Shown piece after piece: positions 51,093 through 59,429 of a stretch of 64,000 bases of DNA. The DNA lies in assembly GCA_018362935.1 (NCBI GenBank), contig JAHALQ010000007.1, positions 1-64,000 of the forward strand. The letters are read 5' to 3'. Source of the DNA: Pseudomonadota bacterium (GTDB taxonomy: Bacteria; Pseudomonadota; Alphaproteobacteria; RF32; CAG-239). Below the pieces are notes generated by a model. It ran no database searches. It saw nothing but the letters and a program-made list of their open reading frames with translations, and was not told the DNA's origin. The position numbers and the translations under genes are program-made. Every line of letters starts with the position of its first letter. Position 1 is the stretch's first letter.

Positions 51093-52607
51093 ATGGAAGA
51101 GTTTCAGCCGGACAAAGTTTTTCTATCTTATCAACAGCTTTTAAGCAAAACCGCTATTAGCTCGCCGGTAACGGTAGTTGAGAAGTCGCGCCGAACCGGT
51201 TATTCCTGGGCGGCGGCCGCAGTTGCCGTGTTTGTGACCTCTCCGGCCGAAAAGGCGCAAACGACTTATTATATGGGTTACGATTATGAAATGGCTCGCG
51301 AATTCATCCAGTATGTCGGCGAATGGGCCAAAAAAATCGGCGAAGCCTGTTCCGAGGCGGAAGAATATGTTTTCAAAGATCCGGATAATCCGGACAAGGA
51401 TATTAAAGCCTTCCGGGTTACCTTTGCCAACGGCAAAGAAGTTGTTGCGCTGCCGTCGGTTGCCCGGGCATTGCGCGGTAAGCAGGGTTTTGTCATTATT
51501 GACGAGGCTGCTTTCCATGATGATTTGAAAGAGGTCTTAAAAGCCGCGTTTGCGCTACTGATTTGGGGCGGCCAGGTTTTAATCATCTCTACCCACAACG
51601 GTGAAGACAACCCGTTTAACGAACTGATTAAAGACATCCGCGCCGGCAAAAGTCCTTATAAGCTTTTGCGTTGCACTTTTGACGATGCCCTGCGCCAGGG
51701 GCTTTATAAGCGGATTTGCCAGAAGCAGGGCAAAGAGTGGAACCGGGAAGCCGAAGAACAGTGGAAAGCGGACATTTATAAATTTTACGGCGATTCGGCC
51801 GCTGAAGAGCTGGACTGCATTCCGGCCAACGGCTCGGGAAATTATTTCAGCCGTTTGATTATAGAACAATGTATGCTTTCCGATATTCCGGTTCTGGAAC
51901 TGTCCGTCAAGCCGGAATTTACCGCCGAGCCGTCAGAAACCCGGGTTCAGTTTGTCAAAGACTGGATAGAAGACAATTTACAGCCGGTTATCGAAACAAT
52001 GAACCCGAATCTGCCATCCGGTTTTGGCTTTGACTTCGGCCGTTCCGGCGACCTCTCGGTTTGTGCGGTGTTGCAGGAAGACGCCGGTTTGAATTTGAAG
52101 ACCGCCTTTGTGTTGGAAATCCGCAATATGCCGCATGAACAGCAATGGCAAATCGCGGACTATATTACCGCACATCTGCCGCTTTTCCGTTTCGCCGCCT
52201 ATGATGCCCGCGGCAACGGTTCCTATCTGGCGGAAGTCGCATGTCAGAAATACGGCGCTGCCGCGGTCGAAGAAGTGATGCTGTCCACGCAATGGTACAG
52301 CCAGAACATGCCCAAAGCCAAAGCATATTTTGAAGAAAAGCGGGTCAGCTTGCCGCGCAATGCCAACATTTTGAACGATTTTAAGATTGTTAAGCTGGCT
52401 AAGGGCGTGCCGACGGTGGCCGACGTTCGCACCAAGGACGATAAAGGCAACAAACGCCACGGCGACAGCTGCATTGCCTTTGTTTTAGGAATCTATGCCA
52501 TGAGTCGGGAGGGTATGCCGGTTTATGAAGGCGCCATGAGTAAAAAAGATTTGCATGACACCGATGACGACGAAAATGAGTTTGAATTTGCTGAAGGAAC
52601 TTACTGA
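51093..52607 (+). CDS. Terminase large subunit (Mu gp28-like)
   Basis: This motor and nuclease packages phage DNA. The 504-residue protein has a deviant Walker A around VEKSRRTGYSWAAA (about 29-42), Walker B VIIDEAAF (about 134-141), a coupling motif IISTHNG and the RNase H-like nuclease domain opening with GFDFGRSGD (about 309). It is complete and sits between the gp27 and portal equivalents as in Mu. Its last base overlaps the portal start. Confidence 0.92.
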   Translation: MEEFQPDKVFLSYQQLLSKTAISSPVTVVEKSRRTGYSWAAAAVAVFVTSPAEKAQTTYYMGYDYEMAREFIQYVGEWAKKIGEACSEAEEYVFKDPDNPDKDIKAFRVTFANGKEVVALPSVARALRGKQGFVIIDEAAFHDDLKEVLKAAFALLIWGGQVLIISTHNGEDNPFNELIKDIRAGKSPYKLLRCTFDDALRQGLYKRICQKQGKEWNREAEEQWKADIYKFYGDSAAEELDCIPANGSGNYFSRLIIEQCMLSDIPVLELSVKPEFTAEPSETRVQFVKDWIEDNLQPVIETMNPNLPSGFGFDFGRSGDLSVCAVLQEDAGLNLKTAFVLEIRNMPHEQQWQIADYITAHLPLFRFAAYDARGNGSYLAEVACQKYGAAAVEEVMLSTQWYSQNMPKAKAYFEEKRVSLPRNANILNDFKIVKLAKGVPTVADVRTKDDKGNKRHGDSCIAFVLGIYAMSREGMPVYEGAMSKKDLHDTDDDENEFEFAEGTY

Positions 52608-54127
52608 TGTTTAACCTGATTAAAAGCTATTTAAATAAAAAGCTGCTGACTTCTAATGAGGCCGGCAGTCCGATCATGGGCGTGCGCGACCAGCTTAATT
52701 CCAATCCGGGAACCAACTTAACGCCGGTTAAACTGGCGCGTATTTTAAGAGATTCCGGCGAAGGTGATATCTTGGAATTGATGGAACTGGCGGAAGAAAT
52801 TGAGGAAAAAGACCTTCAGTATCAAACCGTTTTAAGCACCCGCAAGCGGACCGTCGCGCAGCTGGACATTTCGGTCGAGCCGGCAGACGATACCCCGGCG
52901 GCCAAGATGCAGGCCGATTTTGTTAAAAGTTTTCTCAACCGTGATACGCTGGAAAGCGAGATTTTTGATATGCTGGATGCGGTCGGCAAAGGTTTTTCGG
53001 TCACTGAAATTATATGGGAAACCTCCAGCAGCCAGTGGATGCCGAAGTCCTTAAACTGGGTTGATCCGCGATGGATTACTTTTCGGCAAAACGATCTGTC
53101 CCGACCTTTGTTAAAGGTGGAGGGCGGTTACAAAGAGTTGACGCCTTTTAAATACATCTATACCACCATTAAGGCCAAATCCGGGCTGGATATCCGCGGC
53201 GGTCTCATCCGCGGCATCACCTGGGCCTATTTGTTCAAGAACTTTTCGCTCAAAAACTGGGTTTCTTTTCTGGAAGTCTACGGTCATCCGTTTCGGGTCG
53301 GCAAATATGGCAGAAACGCCACCGACAAAGACAAACGCAATTTGCTGCGCGCAGTTCTCAATCTTGGCGCCGATGCTGCTGCCATCGTGCCGCAGGATAT
53401 GCTGATCGAATTCATTAAAAATGAAACCGGTTCCGGCGGCGCGGCTTTCAAAGACCATGCTTCCTATTTTGACCAGGCGATTTCAAAAGCGGTTTTGGGG
53501 CAAACCACCACCACCGACGCCATTTCGGGCGGCCATGCCGTCAGCCAGGAACACAACGAAGTCCGCATGGATATCGCCAACTCCGACGCCCGCCAGCTGG
53601 CTGCGGTTTTGAACCGCGATCTGATCCGGCCGATGATAGACCTTAATTTTGGGCAACAAAAGGCTTATCCGAAACTGCATATCGGCAATCCGGAAACCGA
53701 AGACACTTCCAAACTGACCGAAAGCGTGGCGCGTTTGATGCCCTACGGCTTTACGGTTTCGGCCAAGCAGCTGCGTTCCAAACTGGGCTTAAATGCCCCG
53801 GAAGACGCCGATGACGTTTTCGGACAAAGCGGCGGCTTTTCTCAACTGCCGGCGTTTAATCAGGCCTTAAACAAACCTTTAAAGCCGGTTAACAGGGATT
53901 TTATTGATGACCTCGGCGATGACGAGCTGAAAGAATGGCAGCCGAAAGTTGAACCGGTCAAAAAAAAGATTGAAGAACTGATTGCCCGGCTGCTGGATGA
54001 GGGCAAAAGCCTGGAAGACCTGGAAAAAGAGCTGACCAAGTTGGAAGTTTCGCCGGACGAGTTGGCACAAAGTCTGGCAAAAAACTCAATGGCCGCCTAT
54101 CTGACAGGGCTTAAAGATGTCGAATAA
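52607..54127 (+). CDS. Portal protein (Mu gp29-like, DUF935)
   Basis: The portal ring is the DNA entry channel of the head. The 506-residue protein fits DUF935: DLQYQTVLSTRKRTVAQLD in the N-terminal third, GKGFSVTEIIWE, WVDPRWITF, and YGHPFRVGKY in the middle. The C-terminal 80 residues form an acidic-basic coiled coil. It overlaps the MuF gene by 11 bases. Confidence 0.92.
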   Translation: MFNLIKSYLNKKLLTSNEAGSPIMGVRDQLNSNPGTNLTPVKLARILRDSGEGDILELMELAEEIEEKDLQYQTVLSTRKRTVAQLDISVEPADDTPAAKMQADFVKSFLNRDTLESEIFDMLDAVGKGFSVTEIIWETSSSQWMPKSLNWVDPRWITFRQNDLSRPLLKVEGGYKELTPFKYIYTTIKAKSGLDIRGGLIRGITWAYLFKNFSLKNWVSFLEVYGHPFRVGKYGRNATDKDKRNLLRAVLNLGADAAAIVPQDMLIEFIKNETGSGGAAFKDHASYFDQAISKAVLGQTTTTDAISGGHAVSQEHNEVRMDIANSDARQLAAVLNRDLIRPMIDLNFGQQKAYPKLHIGNPETEDTSKLTESVARLMPYGFTVSAKQLRSKLGLNAPEDADDVFGQSGGFSQLPAFNQALNKPLKPVNRDFIDDLGDDELKEWQPKVEPVKKKIEELIARLLDEGKSLEDLEKELTKLEVSPDELAQSLAKNSMAAYLTGLKDVE

Positions 54128-55259
54128 TTTTGTCCCCAAAGAAGTTTTAGCTTTTCTGCAACGCAAAAAATTAAAGCCGACCGATCATTGGACCGATCTT
54201 TGGCACGGCGAGCATGCCCGCTATTTTACGGTAGCCCGCTCGGTTTATGCCGATATTGTCAATGATGTCTATAACGAGGTGGTAAAAGCGATTGCCGAGG
54301 GCAGTACACTGAAGACTTTTCAAGAGCGGTTAACCCCGATTTTGCAGACAAAAGGCTGGTGGGGCAGGGCGGAGGACGGCGTACAACTCGGTTCGCCGCG
54401 ACGATTACGCACAATCTATGATACTAATTTACGAACTTCTTACGCCGCTGCCCGCTGGGAACGGATCCAGCGACGCAAAAAGTCGCGGCCGTATTTGCGG
54501 TATGTCTGCGTACTGGATGAGAAAACACGCGCCGAGCATCGCCGCTGGCATGGTCTGATTTTACCGGTTGACGATCCGTTCTGGTCAACGCACTATCCGC
54601 CCAACGGCTGGCATTGCCGTTGTATGGTTCAGCAGGTCAGTAAAGAAGATATCGACGCCAACGGCTGGACGGTCGGCGAAAGTCCGGAAGAAAGCTATCG
54701 CAGCTGGGAAAATACCGCCACCGGTGAGGTCAAGCAAATACCGGTCGGCATCGCTCCTGGCTTTGATTATAATGTCGGAGTGGCTAATTTGCGGGTCAAA
54801 GCTCGTGAGCAAGTGGCGGAAAAGCTTAGAAAAATCAATCCGGCCATTGCCGCAACCGCTGTTAACAGGCTTGTGCGCTGCGAAGATTTTGCTGATTTTT
54901 ATAAAAATCCTCAGGGTTATTTTGCAGTAGGTGTTGTAGACAACATAATTAAACAGGCCTTAAAGGCCGAAGCGTCCGTTTGCTGTCTGTCTGACGAAAC
55001 ACTGCTTAAAAATCAGGAACATCACCCGGATTTGACAATTGATGATTATAGATTGATGAACCATGTTCTGAGCGATTATGATATTTTAGTGCAGGATACC
55101 GCCAAAAGCGTGGTTGCGGTCAAAAAGATTGCCGATAAAAATTATTGGCTGGCGGTGAAAGTCACCCGCAAAGGCAACGAAATTTTTACGACGACGTTTC
55201 ACTTGGCAGAAGACCGTCAGCTGCGCAAACTGATGACCAAAGGAAAGCGTTTAAAATAG
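54117..55259 (+). CDS. MuF head-morphogenesis protein fused to a PBECR-like nuclease domain
   Basis: The N-terminal two thirds (about 1-240) is the Mu F/SPP1 gp7-type minor head protein: TIYDTNLRTSYAAARWERI, then E-K-T-R-A-E-H-R-R-W-H-G, HYPPNGWHCRCMV and PGFDYNVG. The last 110 residues (about 270-380) are a separate domain with VCCLSDETLLKNQEHHPDLT, NHVLSDYDILVQD and a terminal TTFHLAEDRQLRKL, which resembles the phage barnase-EndoU-colicin E5/D-RelE-like (PBECR) nuclease domains attached to MuF proteins. The head could carry it into the next cell with the DNA. The nuclease call is by pattern only. Confidence 0.8.
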   Translation: MSNNFVPKEVLAFLQRKKLKPTDHWTDLWHGEHARYFTVARSVYADIVNDVYNEVVKAIAEGSTLKTFQERLTPILQTKGWWGRAEDGVQLGSPRRLRTIYDTNLRTSYAAARWERIQRRKKSRPYLRYVCVLDEKTRAEHRRWHGLILPVDDPFWSTHYPPNGWHCRCMVQQVSKEDIDANGWTVGESPEESYRSWENTATGEVKQIPVGIAPGFDYNVGVANLRVKAREQVAEKLRKINPAIAATAVNRLVRCEDFADFYKNPQGYFAVGVVDNIIKQALKAEASVCCLSDETLLKNQEHHPDLTIDDYRLMNHVLSDYDILVQDTAKSVVAVKKIADKNYWLAVKVTRKGNEIFTTTFHLAEDRQLRKLMTKGKRLK

Positions 55260-55262
55260 AAA

Positions 55263-55350
55263 AAGAAGTGTGGCAGAGCTGGACACTTCTGCACGCGAGC
55301 ACCGCCAGGCGGGTCTACGGCCTCCAGATTCACCGTGTTTCACACTTCTT
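55263..55350. repeat. Structured element after the MuF gene
   Basis: AAGAAGTGTG (55263-55272) pairs with CACACTTCTT (55341-55350), and its last eight bases can also pair with ACACTTCT at 55283-55290. CCGCC-A-GGCGG lies between. The rest of 55351-55521 is AT-rich and holds no gene. The two choices for the left arm look like alternative folds; no T run follows. Confidence 0.5.
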
Positions 55351-55521
55351 ATACTCTATCATATAATAGCAAAACAAATTTTTCAAGTTTTTAATTCATT
55401 TTTCAAAAAGCCGTTTTTATAAGCCTTAGACAATCAACTTTACTTTTTAGGGGTAAAGTTATATAAGTAACGCAATTGATTAATCTACCCCATTTAAAGG
55501 GTGTTTAACGAAAGCGTTAAG

Positions 55522-56199
55522 ATGAAAGAAAAAAACGAGCTAACTCCTAAAAGTGACGAACAAATCCAAAAAGAAGCAAGAGAAGAGGTTGTTAAGGCTT
55601 TAACTTATTACAGAAACACGTTTGGAGAAGAATATGCAAATATATCTTCCGAGCTTGTTAATTTTACTGACAGAATTTATCAGAATATTCAATCGGCGAT
55701 TAATTATGCTTTTTTATTAAACAGTGGCGCGGCGGCTGCTCTTTGCAGTATGCTAAACGGTCATGATTCATTAGTCTGTAGTTTGCTTTTTTTCTTTGCC
55801 GTAGGAATAATTTTGACCTCCGTATCTTTAGGTCTTATTTCTACATCTCGTTCTTATTATTTAGAGTATCTAACAGTAGAAAAAGAACGTTTTAACGGAA
55901 TGCTCTACTTATTGGACAAAGAGATTGAAGATGAAACCTTTAAACCGCAAGAAACGGTATGCTTTGAAAAAGTTGAAGAATATTTTGGCAAAAGTTCCGA
56001 TCTGGAAGAATCATATAAGAAATATCAGAATTTTTCAAGAAGAGCCGTTATCGCAGCCTTTGTTGTTTTTTTTGTGACTTTTTTCATAGGACTTTTTACC
56101 TTTGCTCAAAGTTCAGTTCCAAATCAGCAAATCTCCTATTCCGATTTATCTTATCCGGGCGTTCAAATTACCCCGCTTCCCGTAACAAAACCTAACTAG
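55522..56199 (+). CDS. AT-rich membrane protein inserted among head genes
   Basis: The 225-residue protein has an acidic N-terminal helix (about 10-50), hydrophobic segments at about 60-80 (INYAFLLNSGAAAALCSML), 86-108 (LVCSLLFFFAVGIILTSVSL) and 180-203 (AVIAAFVVFFVTFFIGLFTF), with a coiled linker between. The gene is clearly more AT-rich than the structural genes on either side and has no Mu counterpart here. The ATG at 55522 has only a weak ribosome site; an upstream GTG at 55501 is possible. Candidates are superinfection exclusion, host defence, or an immunity partner of the upstream toxin-like domain. Confidence 0.7.
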   Translation: MKEKNELTPKSDEQIQKEAREEVVKALTYYRNTFGEEYANISSELVNFTDRIYQNIQSAINYAFLLNSGAAAALCSMLNGHDSLVCSLLFFFAVGIILTSVSLGLISTSRSYYLEYLTVEKERFNGMLYLLDKEIEDETFKPQETVCFEKVEEYFGKSSDLEESYKKYQNFSRRAVIAAFVVFFVTFFIGLFTFAQSSVPNQQISYSDLSYPGVQITPLPVTKPN

Positions 56200-56228
56200 G
56201 TTTTGTTTAAACCAATTCTTTAACAAAA

Positions 56229-56249
56229 GCAACGCGGACACCTGTCCGT
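56229..56249. repeat. Hairpin repeat element, copy 2
   Basis: GCAACGCGGACACCTGTCCGT repeats the element at 49031-49051 with few differences, again just before a head-gene block. Confidence 0.6.
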
Positions 56250-56285
56250 CTATTTAAATACCCTCTATCGGCCTATGTTGAAAGC

Positions 56286-57347
56286 ATGACCGATACACGT
56301 TTTTACATATCTCACAATGCTTTGCAGCTGGCGCTCAATCCGGACAATTCGGTGCCGGATGAAGTGCAGCTGCTTCCCTACGGCAAAATCAAAGGCCGCG
56401 ACGGCCGCAAATTCGCCATGTTCGACATTGCGGCGGTCATTTCCAATACGCTTAAATGGTACAACCCCGATTCCGGTTCTGACAAGTTGGATCTGGTAAT
56501 TGATTATGAACATCAGACTTTGTTTACGGACAAAAACGGCGCACCGGCGCCGGCAGCAGCCTGGATTAAAGAACTGGTAAACAAAGGTAAAGATGGTCTT
56601 TGGGGTAAAGTCGAATGGACGGACAGAGCCAAAAAGCAAATTGCCGGGCGGGAATATCGCTATTTGTCACCGGTGTTTCGTCATGACGAAAAAGGTAATG
56701 TTCTTGCCTTGACTTGTGCCGGATTGACAAATTACCCGAACCTTGAATTACAAGCGTTCAACAAATCTAACCTTAACAATCAGGAGGACAAACAAGTGGA
56801 TATACTTGCAAAACTCATTCAGCTGTTAGGTTTGCCTGAGAGTTCCAGCGAACAAGATGTTTTTGATGCCGTAACCCAGCTGAAGTCAGCCGGCGGACAG
56901 GCCTCATTGAACAAAATCGCCGGACTTTTAGCAACTGCAGCAGATGAACAATCAATCATTACTGCCATCAATAAGCAAAAGGCGGAAAGCGTCGACGCGA
57001 CTAAATATGCTGCTTTGAGCCAGCAGATTACCGAACTCAAAGAGCAGGTTGCCGCCAATAAAGCGGAATCTGCCGTCAGTCAGGCAATTGCCGACGGTAA
57101 GTTGATACCGGCCTTAAAAAACAATGCCTTGGCTATTCACAAAAGCCTGGGCGAAGCGGCCTTTAACGACTTTGTCGCCAAAATGCCGCAGTTGGCACTG
57201 AACAAATCCGATGCCCCGACCGGCACTCCGCCGGCCAGCGAAGGCAGTCTGACCGGTGTTGAACTGGCCGTATGCAAAGCTTTGGGCATCTCGCAAGAGG
57301 ATTATAAGAAAACCTTAAAACAGGAGAAAGAAGATGCCGCAGTTTAA
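56286..57347 (+). CDS. Head maturation protease with C-terminal scaffold (Mu gp32/I-like)
   Basis: The 353-residue protein has an N-terminal protease domain (about 1-165) with LDLVIDYEHQTLF, AAAWIKEL, REYRYLSPVF and C-A-G-L-T-N-Y-P-N-L, as in Mu protease I, which trims the prohead. The C-terminal half (about 170-353) is helical scaffold sequence. An internal start yields the scaffold alone. No ribosome site is obvious before the ATG at 56286. Confidence 0.88.
   Translation: MTDTRFYISHNALQLALNPDNSVPDEVQLLPYGKIKGRDGRKFAMFDIAAVISNTLKWYNPDSGSDKLDLVIDYEHQTLFTDKNGAPAPAAAWIKELVNKGKDGLWGKVEWTDRAKKQIAGREYRYLSPVFRHDEKGNVLALTCAGLTNYPNLELQAFNKSNLNNQEDKQVDILAKLIQLLGLPESSSEQDVFDAVTQLKSAGGQASLNKIAGLLATAADEQSIITAINKQKAESVDATKYAALSQQITELKEQVAANKAESAVSQAIADGKLIPALKNNALAIHKSLGEAAFNDFVAKMPQLALNKSDAPTGTPPASEGSLTGVELAVCKALGISQEDYKKTLKQEKEDAAV
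56796..57347 (+). CDS. Scaffold protein from an internal in-frame start (Mu Z-like)
   Basis: Inside the protease gene, in the same frame, AGGAGG at 56783-56788 stands seven bases before a GTG at 56796. Translation there would give a 183-residue protein equal to the scaffold half (MDILAKLIQLLG onward). Mu makes its scaffold Z from the 3' part of gene I in the same way. The ribosome site is the strongest within this gene. Confidence 0.75.
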   Translation: MDILAKLIQLLGLPESSSEQDVFDAVTQLKSAGGQASLNKIAGLLATAADEQSIITAINKQKAESVDATKYAALSQQITELKEQVAANKAESAVSQAIADGKLIPALKNNALAIHKSLGEAAFNDFVAKMPQLALNKSDAPTGTPPASEGSLTGVELAVCKALGISQEDYKKTLKQEKEDAAV

Positions 57348-57696
57348 TGCAGAAGAAAGACAAGGCCGAACGGCGGTCTTTACCCTCAAAGCCGACGAAA
57401 AAGTCTATGAGGGCGAAATCGGCACGATTGACGCGACCGGCGTTGCCGTTGCTGCCAAAGCCGCCGCCGGCCTAAAAGCCTTTGGCCGGATTGAACAGAT
57501 TGATGGCGGCTCTGTGACCATGAAAAAAGGCTGTTTTAAGTATCAGAACTCTGCCACTGACGGCTTGACCGTCGCAGACATCGGCAGCGACTGTTACATT
57601 GAAGACAGCTGCACCGTCTGCAAAACCGCAACCGGAAAATCCAAAGCCGGCACTGTCTTCCTGATTGAAGATTCTGCCGTTTGGGTCAAATTTTAA
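57334..57696 (+). CDS. Head decoration-like protein (DUF2190 type)
   Basis: The 120-residue protein is a beta-rich, low-complexity-flavoured chain with a G-E-I-x-x-I-D-A-T-G segment and AAKAAAGLKAFGRI, similar in layout to DUF2190 capsid-stabilising proteins. It lies between the protease and the major head protein, where such proteins are usual. It overlaps the protease gene by 14 bases, with AGGAG before the ATG. Confidence 0.65.
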   Translation: MPQFNAEERQGRTAVFTLKADEKVYEGEIGTIDATGVAVAAKAAAGLKAFGRIEQIDGGSVTMKKGCFKYQNSATDGLTVADIGSDCYIEDSCTVCKTATGKSKAGTVFLIEDSAVWVKF

Positions 57697-57710
57697 GAAG
57701 GAAAACACTG

Positions 57711-58601
57711 ATGAAACTTAATTCAGACACATTAAAAGCGCTTAACACCGCTGTAAAAACCATTTTCCAGAGCGCATTTTCCGGAGCAAAAACCGAATAT
57801 CAGAAAATTGCGATGGTGGTGCCGAGCAACAAAGGTTCCAATACTTATCCGTGGCTGGGCAACTCGTTTAACCTGCGTGAGTGGGTCGGAGAGCGCGTTA
57901 TCCAAAACCTCAAAGAATATGACTACACCATCAAAAACAAAAAGTACGAAGGTACGGTTGCCATTCCCGAAGAGGCCATCGAAGACGATGACATCGGTTT
58001 GTATAATCCGCTTATTGCCAATATGGGCGATGCCGCGGCCAAACATCCGGATGAATTGATTTTCGGGCTTCTCAAAGCCGGAACATCAACCCTTTGCTAT
58101 GATAAGCAGAATTTCTTCGATACAGACCATCCGGTGCTGCAGGACGGCAAAGAAGTTTCGGTTTCCAACTATAAGACCGGCAGTTCCGCCGCCTGGTATT
58201 TGCTGGATACCTCGCGCCCGGTCAAGCCGCTGATTTATCAGAAACGTAAGGAATACAGCCTGATCAAGAAAGACGGCGAGAAAGACGATAACCGTTTCTG
58301 GGAAGGCAAAGTTGTCTATGGTACCGACGGCCGCGGCAATGCCGGGTTCGGTTTCTGGCAGATGGCCTATTGCTCAAAAGAAGACCTGACTGCCGCCAAC
58401 TTCGAGGCTGCTTATGCCGCGATGTGCTCTTTCAAAGGCGACAACGGCAAGCCGCTCGGCATCCGTCCGACCGTCCTGGTGGTGCCGCCGTCACTCCGCT
58501 CCAAGGCAAACAGCATTGTCACCGCTGACAAACTGGCTAACGGTGCCGACAACCCGAACAAGAATCTGGTTGAAGTCATGGATACCACTTGGCTGGCTTA
58601 A
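57711..58601 (+). CDS. Major head protein (Mu gpT-like)
   Basis: The 296-residue protein matches the Mu gpT major head subunit: M-V-V-P-S-N-K-G-S-N-T-Y-P-W-L-G, LREWVGERVIQNLKEYDY, TIKNKKYEGTVAIPEEAIED and N-F-F-D-T-D-H-P-V. The ATG at 57711 has AAGGAA about nine bases upstream; the frame extends ten codons further into the previous gene. Confidence 0.93.
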   Translation: MKLNSDTLKALNTAVKTIFQSAFSGAKTEYQKIAMVVPSNKGSNTYPWLGNSFNLREWVGERVIQNLKEYDYTIKNKKYEGTVAIPEEAIEDDDIGLYNPLIANMGDAAAKHPDELIFGLLKAGTSTLCYDKQNFFDTDHPVLQDGKEVSVSNYKTGSSAAWYLLDTSRPVKPLIYQKRKEYSLIKKDGEKDDNRFWEGKVVYGTDGRGNAGFGFWQMAYCSKEDLTAANFEAAYAAMCSFKGDNGKPLGIRPTVLVVPPSLRSKANSIVTADKLANGADNPNKNLVEVMDTTWLA

Positions 58602-58612
58602 GGAGAAATCAT

Positions 58613-58999
58613 ATGGCGAAAATTGTTGATGGATATGATTTTAGCGGCAAATCGCTGCTGATTACCGCCAAGGTTGACGGCTTTCGCCGCGGCGGCTGCC
58701 GCCACTCGGCAACCGAGACTTTGCGTTCGGTTGATGAGTTCAGCGATGAACAGCTGGGTCAGATCTTGGCCGAAAGCGGCCAAAACCTGATTGTCAAAGT
58801 GGTTGAAGTGAAAGGAATGGAAGGCGGCGGCCAGCCGCCCGCCGTTCCGGAGAACGCTCTTAAACTGGTTAAAGCGGCGATTGCCGAGCTGGAAGCTGCC
58901 GGCGACAAAATTAACGTTGCCAACCTGACGGCTAAAGCCGGTTTTAAGGTCTCCGGCGCATTAAAAGACCAGGCTATCGCTGAAATGGCAGAAAAATAA
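58613..58999 (+). CDS. Mu gp35-like structural protein
   Basis: The 128-residue protein begins with a beta segment (RRGGCRHSATETLRSVDEFS) and a region L-G-Q-I-L-A-E-S-G that fits the gp35 family, followed by a proline hinge and an L-E-A-A-G helix pair of HTH-like shape (NVANLTAKAGFKVSGALKDQ). It lies right after the head protein, as in Mu. AGGAG precedes the ATG. Confidence 0.7.
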   Translation: MAKIVDGYDFSGKSLLITAKVDGFRRGGCRHSATETLRSVDEFSDEQLGQILAESGQNLIVKVVEVKGMEGGGQPPAVPENALKLVKAAIAELEAAGDKINVANLTAKAGFKVSGALKDQAIAEMAEK

Positions 59000-59011
59000 G
59001 GAAAACAGGGC

Positions 59012-59428
59012 ATGTATGCAAACAAGGAAGATTTGATAAAACGCTTCGGCGAACGGGAAATTGTGGCTTTGGCCTCCAATGACGAAGAAATTATTGTTGA
59101 TTCGGTCGTTGATACAGCTTTGTCTGACGCCGAAGAGCTTATCAATTCTTACGTTGCGGTCAAATATGCCCTGCCTTTAACCACCGTTCCGGCTGCATTG
59201 AAGCGCATCTGCTGCGACTTTGCCCGCTATTTCATGTACAAGGAGGTGATTCCGGAGGAAGTTGAAAAAACATACGAACGCAACCTGACTTTTCTGAAAG
59301 ACATTGCCCGCGGCGTGGTCGTGCTGGGCAATGCCGAGACGGGACAAACCCCCGAACAGGCGGGAGACGTGATTTATTCCGGCAGTGCCGACCGCTTGTT
59401 TTCTCACAAACAGCTGAAAGGTTTCTGA
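59012..59428 (+). CDS. Head-tail connector protein (Mu gp36-like, DUF1320)
   Basis: The 138-residue protein matches DUF1320: M-Y-A-N-K-E-D-L-I-K-R-F-G-E at the start, VDTALSDAEELINSYVAVKY in the middle, then an R-I-C-C-D-F-A-R-Y helix. Family members join head and tail. GGAAAACAGGGC precedes the ATG. Confidence 0.86.
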   Translation: MYANKEDLIKRFGEREIVALASNDEEIIVDSVVDTALSDAEELINSYVAVKYALPLTTVPAALKRICCDFARYFMYKEVIPEEVEKTYERNLTFLKDIARGVVVLGNAETGQTPEQAGDVIYSGSADRLFSHKQLKGF

Positions 59429-59429
59429 T

